A DNA stretch of 64,000 nucleotides from Heliocybe sulcata (Eukaryota; Basidiomycota; Agaricomycetes; Gloeophyllales; Gloeophyllaceae), in contig ML213515.1 in the NCBI GenBank assembly GCA_004369045.1, positions 588,808 to 652,807 on the forward strand. The letters run 5' to 3'. The position numbers and the translations under genes are program-made. This document shows, piece after piece, positions 58,060 through 64,000 of the stretch; position 1 is the stretch's first letter; every line of letters starts with the position of its first letter. The notes beneath the pieces were generated by a model, which searched no databases, was not told the DNA's origin, and worked only from the letters and a program-made list of their open reading frames with translations.

Positions 58060-60133
58060 ATGACTGGGCCACGACCAAGTGTTCTGATTATGTTCGATCC
58101 CCTCAATTCCCCGTCTTCTTCCGCGCAGAACTCGTCAGACGACTCGAACAAGGAGAACGAAGAGCACAGTCAGGACGGGCTCACACTTACGGCCTTTTTT
58201 AACAAAACGTATAACAAGCAGGATGTACAGAAGGTGCCGTCGTTGTGGGACTATAATGGAAAGCTAGTGGACGTGGGGGACGTCAGCGTCGTTCAGGACC
58301 CACTGGAGGACGTGGGCGGCGAGATTGAGCCAGACAACGCGGGGAAAATTAGTCCTGCGGACGACGCAACAGGCGACGTTGATATCTTGTCTGGTCGCAC
58401 CGAGCATGTTGAGGACACAGCATCATCTTCTTGCCGGCCTTCGGAGGATATCGTCCAGCCGGACGAGTCAGATCACGGAGAGTTCACCGCTCTGTACTTC
58501 TGCAGGACTCGCACGGCTACGTCTTCTCATATTCCAAAACTTGATACTGTATCAGCCACTCCACCATCCGACACACAGCCCGCAGAGCGCAACCTTTCCT
58601 CTTCGGACCTAGACGCTATACGTCCTACCATAAGCCTCTCCCCCTCTCTCGAAGGGAACTGCTCCGGGGTGCCATTACTTGACTCGTCCACCGCGCACCT
58701 AATCCCGTCGACCACCTCCAACCTCCTAGTCAACGCGTCCCTCTCCTCCATCCCGTCCTCAGCCAGCGCATCGTCCGCAATCCCGCATCCGTCTCGCGAC
58801 CCACATGAAGCAGCTTCTAATGCTCAGCACACGGATACTCGCGATAGCCCTTCGTCGATTAAACGCAACTCTCTCGATCTAAAGACCACCTTTAGTATGC
58901 ATCTCGCAGCAGATTCGTCGTTTGATCTGCTCAAAGACAGGATCTCCTTCCTGGCTGATTCATCAGGAGAAGATCTTGATGTGGCGGCAGATGTGAAAGC
59001 TATTGAAGATATCATAACTAGGACGGAACTATCAGGTTCCGACAGCGGGGAGGAACTGCCCGGGCGACGGATGGACACTGAAGAGGATCTCGTGGCTGGT
59101 ATGCGATGTGATTACTCTCGACCGTGATGCAACTCATCATTCATCAGCCAAAGATGACAATGATGATCACTGTACTGTGCCGATTACTCCCCGTGGGCCG
59201 ATGAGATCCTTGGTCGACACCAGTGAGTGGCATATCTATTCCGCTCTCCAGCCAGAGTACCAGACTTGTCACCAAATAGCGCCAGAAAGCATTGCAGCGA
59301 TGATCCAAGCCAATTCCCACGAATCAAGTAAGTCCTTCCTCCTTTTACAGTGAGTCTTTAGCCGACTGGACCAAGGTTCTCAAGGCCGATCCCCCAAATG
59401 TACACCTCCGTCTCCATCCCCAAGCCCCAGATCTACCACGCACCGTGAGTCGCCTAAACGCTTACCCTCAACTGGATCTGACGAGACAGTCCTTGAAGAG
59501 CAACAAGGCACTCCGCTCGCTCAAAAACCAACGCGGCGGACAACGTTCGCAGGCAGCCCTTCGAAACGTGTCGCACAGCCTCTCAAGCCTGTGAACGCCT
59601 TGCGGATCGTGAAACGCACAGGGACGAAACCGGACGCTTCGACATCGGCCAACCCACGGGCTGCACCTCTCACCCGTCGGCGGTCTATAGTCGTCACCTC
59701 GAAAACGGAGGCTGCTGCTGCAGATGCGGACACGGGGAGTGGGCCAGCAAGACCTAGCGTGGCTCGCCGACCCTCCGTAGCGGTTCCGCCACCGAGGGCG
59801 GGCATCAAGGGCGTGCAGCGGCCCCCGCCAGGGTCCCGATTGAACTTAGCGCCTGCGGGCAAGCAGCCTGCGAGCGTGGTCAGGTCGACGACGGGGCCGG
59901 CACGTGTCGCGAGCGTGCAGCGCCCGCCTGTGAGGAGGAGTGTGACGACGACGGCTTCCGCCGGTGTGCAAAAGCAGCCTCCTGCGATGTCGGGGCTGCA
60001 GGCGCGTGCGGCGTCGATGCAGAAGTTGTCCGCACCGTCGGCGAGGGAGGGGGTGCCGCTGAAGAAAAGCGCGTCGGCGGCGTCGAAGTTGCCAGGGTAT
60101 GGGGTGAGGAGTAAGATTGCGCGGCCGTCGTAG
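58060..60133 (+). CDS. Large disordered protein with KEN box, function unknown
   Basis: Three exons: 58060 to about 59099 (ending DLVAG-type donor), about 59149-59329, and about 59353-60133. The first junction (G|GTATGC ... ATCAG|CC) gives AAKDDNDDHC, the second (TCAA|GTAAGT ... GTGAG|TC) gives ESIFSRLDQGSQ. The product is about 650 residues, acidic and Ser-rich in the N-terminal half, basic and Pro/Arg/Ala-rich in the last 200 residues. It has a KEN box (residues 31-33, DSNKENEE) and a possible folded stretch at FFNKTYNKQDVQKVPSLWDY and WHIYSALQPEYQTCHQIAPE. I recognise no family. Composition resembles cell-cycle-regulated microtubule or spindle proteins, but this is only a resemblance. Confidence 0.7.
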
Positions 60134-60134
60134 G

Positions 60135-60480
60135 GTGATGAAAGTGAGGGTATTCTTATCGCATCTTCTTTATTTGCATCACGAGGGTACATCATTCGCA
60201 AGGTACATACATAGCAGAGAACACAATCTTGTAGATCAGTTGTTGCATCACTTTTGCACTGCCCGTCAATCATATTACAGTTGGGTTTTGTCAGTTATTA
60301 CAGAGAGTGATGAAAGTGAGGGTATTCTTACTGCATTTTCTTTAAATTTGCAACGCCGACATTTGTGGCGCGAGGATACAGCATCCACAAGGCACATACA
60401 TAGCACAGGATGCAATCTTGTAGGTTGTTGTATCACTTTTGCACTGCCCGTCAATCATTGATTTTGTTAGTTGCTACAGA
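60135..60480. repeat. Tandem duplication of about 172 bases
   Basis: Two direct copies, 60135-60306 and 60307-60480, both starting GTGATGAAAGTGAGGGTATT and both containing ATCACTTTTGCACTGCCCGT. They begin two bases after the KEN-box gene's stop codon and fill nearly all the space to the COQ4 stop codon. Confidence 0.85.
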
Positions 60481-60503
60481 CGAAGATAAAGATATAACCG
60501 CGT

Positions 60504-61456
60504 TTAGACAACGGGCGCAGCGGCAGCTCTCCTCTCCGCAGCCGCCTTGGCTTCCTTCAGCGGTTTCGGCCACTTTGCCTCAGGCGCATCCCACAATCCC
60601 AGCTCCCGCTTCATCTCACCGACATCCTGCTCCCACCGCTTCTCCCAGTACACCGTGATCAAACTCCTGCAGCTCGCGCCGCACCGGAGCGCCCAGGGCA
60701 CGTACTCGGTGACGAGGCGGCGACGCTGCGGCCAGGAGAGACGGAGGGGCCCGAAGGCGGCGGAGATGGCGGCGACGGGGAGGCCGAGGTTGGCGAACTC
60801 GAAGAACTTGAGGGCGAGCTCGGAGGAGACGGAGACGGGGAGGTGGGTGATGCAGTGGTAGAAGTCGTGGCATTCGCGGTAACGCTGCATGACGTAGGCG
60901 AGCTCGGGGTCAGCGATGTAGTGCACCTGGGTGGATTCAAGAAGTCAGCGGGGGCGTCTCAGTGTAGGTGGAAGATACGCACGGGCTCGCGCGTGTCGGG
61001 GGTCACGCCGCAGCGTTCGAGCCAGGTAACGTAGGCATGCCCGAAGGTGCCCTCTGGGAGACGCGCGAGGGCGGTCATGTCCACGGTGTGCGTGTTCACT
61101 CGGGGTCTATCTTTGAGGATTTGGCGGCCTTCAGCGCTTTCAAGCATCAGGTCGCGCAGGCGGGGCAGCGCAGGGCCAGCGGTGGTCTCCCCGAGTGCTG
61201 CGATCATATCTGAAGAATAAATATGCATTGTAGTACTTCTCCAGTGAGAATTTGAGGCATGAGACGTACCGCCTCTTCGAGGGTCTGCGAGGGACATGAC
61301 AGCGGAGCCAACAGCGAGGAAAGCGTTCTCGAAAACGTTCAGAGGGATGTGTCCTTCGTATGCCGGCTTTGTCGTGACTGTACGGCGCGGAAACGCAGGC
61401 AGCAGGGTCGGTTTGCGGCAGGAGGCGCGTATGGCGCTCGTGAGGGCTTTCGACAT
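60504..61456 (-). CDS. COQ4: Ubiquinone biosynthesis protein COQ4
   Basis: Mitochondrial inner-membrane protein needed for the CoQ synthome; recent work on the family links it to C1 decarboxylation and hydroxylation of the ring. Start at 61456 (MSKALTSAIRASCRKPTLLP), an Arg-rich, mitochondrial-targeting-like N-terminus; an upstream in-frame ATG at 61507 is less likely. Conserved parts: YEGHIPLNVFENAFLAVGSA, ALGETTAGPALPRLRDLM, LPEGTFGHAYVTWL and the metal motif HDFYHCITHLPVSVSSELAL followed by KFFE (HDxxH-x11-E). The C-terminus reads PLRLSWPQRRRLVTEYVPWA and ends with an Ala/Lys-rich tail. Three exons. Confidence 0.94.
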
Positions 61457-61758
61457 GAAGGGAAGAGGAAGGCGTGGGAAGACGGTAAGATTGAGACGCC
61501 ACCTCAATTCGGCGACTTCAGGTTGTCTTCTGCCACAATCATTGGGCGCTTGCTTGACGCGACATCGACGAATTAGGGATTCACGACGCTATGAGGGCTG
61601 CAGGGCTACATAGAGCGTCTCCCAAGCACTTCTGCTTTGGCCTTTGGCATTGGGGCCCTTAGCAGCATGAACTGTCCCGCGCGACGCTTCGCTACCTCCT
61701 GCCTCGTATAAAGGATGTCTTCCTCTGTTCTGATAACGAAGTTGGAGCTACCCTTACC
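61457..61758. other. Divergent promoter region
   Basis: About 300 bases between COQ4 (minus) and the C2H2-finger gene (plus), with a TATA box for the latter. Confidence 0.5.
61707..61713 (+). promoter_or_regulatory. TATA box of the C2H2-finger gene
   Basis: TATAAAG, 46-52 bases upstream of the ATG at 61759. Confidence 0.5.
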
Positions 61759-62405
61759 ATGTCTACTCACGACGTCTATATGCTCTCATCGTCCTCGTAT
61801 GCCGCGGCCAGCCGAGGAAGGCCCTCGAGGTATCATCGACCCGACGCTGAGAGATACAGGAGAGAGCGGCAGTACGACGTCGTAGTGTATCCTGAAACGC
61901 CGTCTAGCTCCCGGCAAGACACTCAAGCCGGACCAGTGTTCTCGGCGCATATTCGAGAACATACTCGCAAGAGACGAAGATATCGGCCACGTGAATCGTT
62001 GAAGGCCCTGGGAGCGTCGTTGCCTAACGAGAGAATTGAATTAACTGTAACGAATAATGGATACACTATGCGGCACAATTATTGGCCTGTATCGGTTCCC
62101 CACAGTCCTCCTGCGCTAGCCGCGGAACTCGGAAATCCGAGGCCGCACCGAAGACGTTCAGTCAGAAAAGAATTGAGATCCGCGGTGCGCTTTCTATTGT
62201 AGTTCTCATCTTGTACCAACGGTACTTACGATGGAGACTCTAGATGGCTCAAGCAGATTGGATGACGGCGGAGTCGGGCATGAGATCCTATGGCTTACGA
62301 TGTCGACGACCAGGATGCGCCGCTGTTCTGGCAGACAAGCCAGCGCTCATTCGGCACCTCCACATTCATGACGTTGCGGATAGAGTCGACATGGAGTCTC
62401 GGTAG
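61759..62405 (+). CDS. Small basic protein with one C2H2 zinc finger
   Basis: Exon 1 (61759-62184) starts MSTHDVYMLSSSSYAAASRG and is rich in Arg, Ser and Tyr. A 59-base intron (GTGCGC ... CTCTAG, 62185-62243) joins it in phase to MAQADWMTAESGMRSYG and then CRRPGCAAVLADKPALIRHL with HIH after it, a C-x4-C-x12-H-x3-H finger. The frame ends at 62405, giving 195 residues. Without splicing exon 1 alone gives 147 residues and no finger. A later donor (CG|GTAGGC) could extend the gene towards 62660. A DNA-binding role is possible but unproven. Confidence 0.5.
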
Positions 62406-63557
62406 GCGGTTCGTGCTGCAGGCCTTTCAGTCCGCTTGACTCGGATATCTTGCAGAGCACAACGCGCGAGCGGTCCGTCTCGGAGATACTCGCGGCGCTG
62501 GAGAAGGTTTCGAGGTCTGTCATATCTCATGATACTGCTGAGACGATTAGACTGACTTGTGCTCTTTGTAGGCAACGCGCATCGTTGTATCTCAAGGACG
62601 CTAAGCAAGGTCTCGAAATGGCTCGCTCGCAACCGGTGACCGGATTTTGGTTTCTTCATTGATGACTGCCCGGACGATCCTGTAAGCTCCTTTCTGCTCA
62701 TACGTGGGTCAATCTTAAACATGAGTGGATAATCAACCAGGCGCAAGAAGTGCGGATACTATCATATAATGTCCCTGAGTCGGCCGTATACATCATATAT
62801 TTATGTCAACACTTGCATCTCTGTCAATATTGTCCCCGGCGTCCCCTAGCAGAGAAGGTCTCACTCTGTAACGCGAATAGTTTCTGCTTCAATCTTGTGC
62901 GGCTGTTTGCCGGACGTCACTCCTTCTCTACAATCCGTTCCAGATTCTCGGTGATTCTCCCCTGTATCTGTATTGCCGATGTTTACAGCGTTTAGCTCCT
63001 GAGTAAGCCACCTCTACGGCAACAGGGATATCTGACTCAGTCTGGAGTGATAGGATACAGGCATCGAATAGGGAGTCTACGAGCAGGAGAAGCCTGTCTA
63101 ACCGGATTTCTAGGTAATGAACGTCGCTGCGTCTGTGCCGCTCGAAAGTAGGTCTTCAATAGTCAGAAGTATTTGTTCTCTCTGATAGAGTTTCTGGGAG
63201 AGCGGACCACTCTCCTCCATGTCTGCAAGAGATAATCCACCGCCCAAGGTTGCTATATAACAAACTACCCATGCCTTCCGCGAATGTACACGCCTGTCTT
63301 GTTTCGCTCGGTGGAGGGTAAGCCCGCACAACCGCGCGCCTTTTCGGGAAGTGTCCCGAAATAGCCCGGGTACCTTGATCTTGATGTAATCTCGGCTTTC
63401 ACGTGCCGCGCCATGAGCAATTAATGCTAAGTCCGCCATGAGCATCGGAGACGGAAGCATATTTACTGTCTGTATATCGGCGTAGCATGCATAGCAAGCC
63501 GCAACCCAGCATAATATACTATAGAACAAGCATGTAGTTCTGTGATAGATACCAAAG
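62406..63557. other. Intergenic stretch or unresolved exons
   Basis: Possible further exons of the C2H2 gene near 62450-62660; after that I see nothing coding up to the 3' end of the right-edge gene. The 167-codon minus frame at 63110-63613 is probably chance. Confidence 0.4.
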
Positions 63558-64000
63558 TTAATTCCATCCGTGAGAGTTGTGCCGCTTCTGAGCCTTCTCG
63601 GGCGACGCGCCAATAATGTCCGGCATCCAGCTGCGTTTGGAAGATTGACTGCGCTGCTGAGAAGCCCGAGGCGGCATCACAGTCGCCGCCACGGCTGCTC
63701 CGTCCGTTGTATGAAATCCCGCAGTTGTTGTGCTGCCTGAACCGGAACTGGTCTCCCCAATCCAAACCCCGAGTATGTCGACGAACGGTTTAAGATTGTC
63801 GTGTATAGCCTTTGCATTTCGGCGGTCCTCAGGCTGCGGACTAACATCCTTAAGGTATTCCACCCACTCCCGGAATTTAGGCGCTATACGGGATACATCG
63901 AAGAAGACGCGGGCAACCGCCTGCGCATCTATCCCCGCCTTCGAACTTAAGGCTTTGCTTGCATCAAGGTAATGGAGTTCATCGTCGCTGCTGTCCGTGG
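63558..64000 (-). CDS. Incomplete gene at right edge, function unknown
   Basis: Open frame running in from beyond 64000 and ending at 63558. It reads DSSDDELHYLDASKALSSKA, then AQAVARVFFDVSRIAPKFRE, WVEYLKDVSPQPEDRRNAKA and HDNLKPFVDILGVWIGETSS, then a Ser/Thr/Gly linker and a basic tail ending AQKRHNSHGWN. The helical, evenly charged stretch looks like true coding sequence. The N-terminus is outside the window. I do not recognise the family. Confidence 0.55.
   Translation of the reverse strand, partial: TDSSDDELHYLDASKALSSKAGIDAQAVARVFFDVSRIAPKFREWVEYLKDVSPQPEDRRNAKAIHDNLKPFVDILGVWIGETSSGSGSTTTAGFHTTDGAAVAATVMPPRASQQRSQSSKRSWMPDIIGASPEKAQKRHNSHGWN

Overview
The window is nuclear DNA of a filamentous basidiomycete, most likely an Agaricomycete (a wood- or litter-decay mushroom). 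Reasons: genes are packed on both strands, almost every gene is cut by short introns (about 50-65 bases, GT...AG), and several families are typical of that group (DUF6534 membrane proteins, cerato-platanin, arrays of P450s with the heme motif FLSGPRxCIGWRFA, cyanamide-hydratase-like HD proteins, Ure2p-like GST). I infer the clade from gene content only. All CDS coordinates below run from start codon to stop codon and include introns.

Layout. 0.7-5.2 kb: a multi-pass membrane protein, an ABM-like alpha/beta-barrel protein, a DUF952 protein and a single-pass coiled-coil membrane protein. 7.4-9.2 kb: a 19-exon DUF6534 membrane-protein gene built largely of micro-exons, which no single open frame reveals. 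9.5-18.3 kb: housekeeping (ORC1, aldose 1-epimerase, NAP1) plus a ricin-B-like lectin with a low-complexity tail. 18.9-40 kb: an accessory block of three related cytochrome P450s (two minus, one plus), eS10, an O-fucosyltransferase-like type II membrane protein, and two divergent paralogous MDR reductases; gene-poor stretches with diverged repeats lie between them. 41-53.5 kb: MYND-finger protein, GH18 chitinase, PP1 inhibitor YPI1, GST, HD-domain cyanamide-hydratase-like enzyme, splicing factor CWC2 and the translation-associated CCCH protein TMA46/DFRP1. 54-64 kb: a cerato-platanin with an unusual cysteine-rich decapeptide-repeat tail, a second micro-exon DUF6534 gene, a large KEN-box protein of unknown function, COQ4, a C2H2-finger gene and an incomplete gene at the right edge.

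How the genes fit together. The core genes (replication origin licensing, chromatin assembly, ribosome, splicing, ubiquinone synthesis) are unrelated neighbours. The accessory genes lean towards detoxification and secondary oxidation (P450s, two enone/alkenal-type reductases, GST, HD hydratase) and cell-wall or surface biology (chitinase, cerato-platanin, lectin). No polyketide, terpene or peptide synthase backbone is visible, so the P450 block is not a classical biosynthetic cluster as far as this window shows.

The most interesting observations are the two DUF6534 genes, whose tiny exons match in length and phase although they lie 46 kb apart, the repeat-tailed cerato-platanin, and two sets of short diverged repeats shared between distant points of the accessory region.
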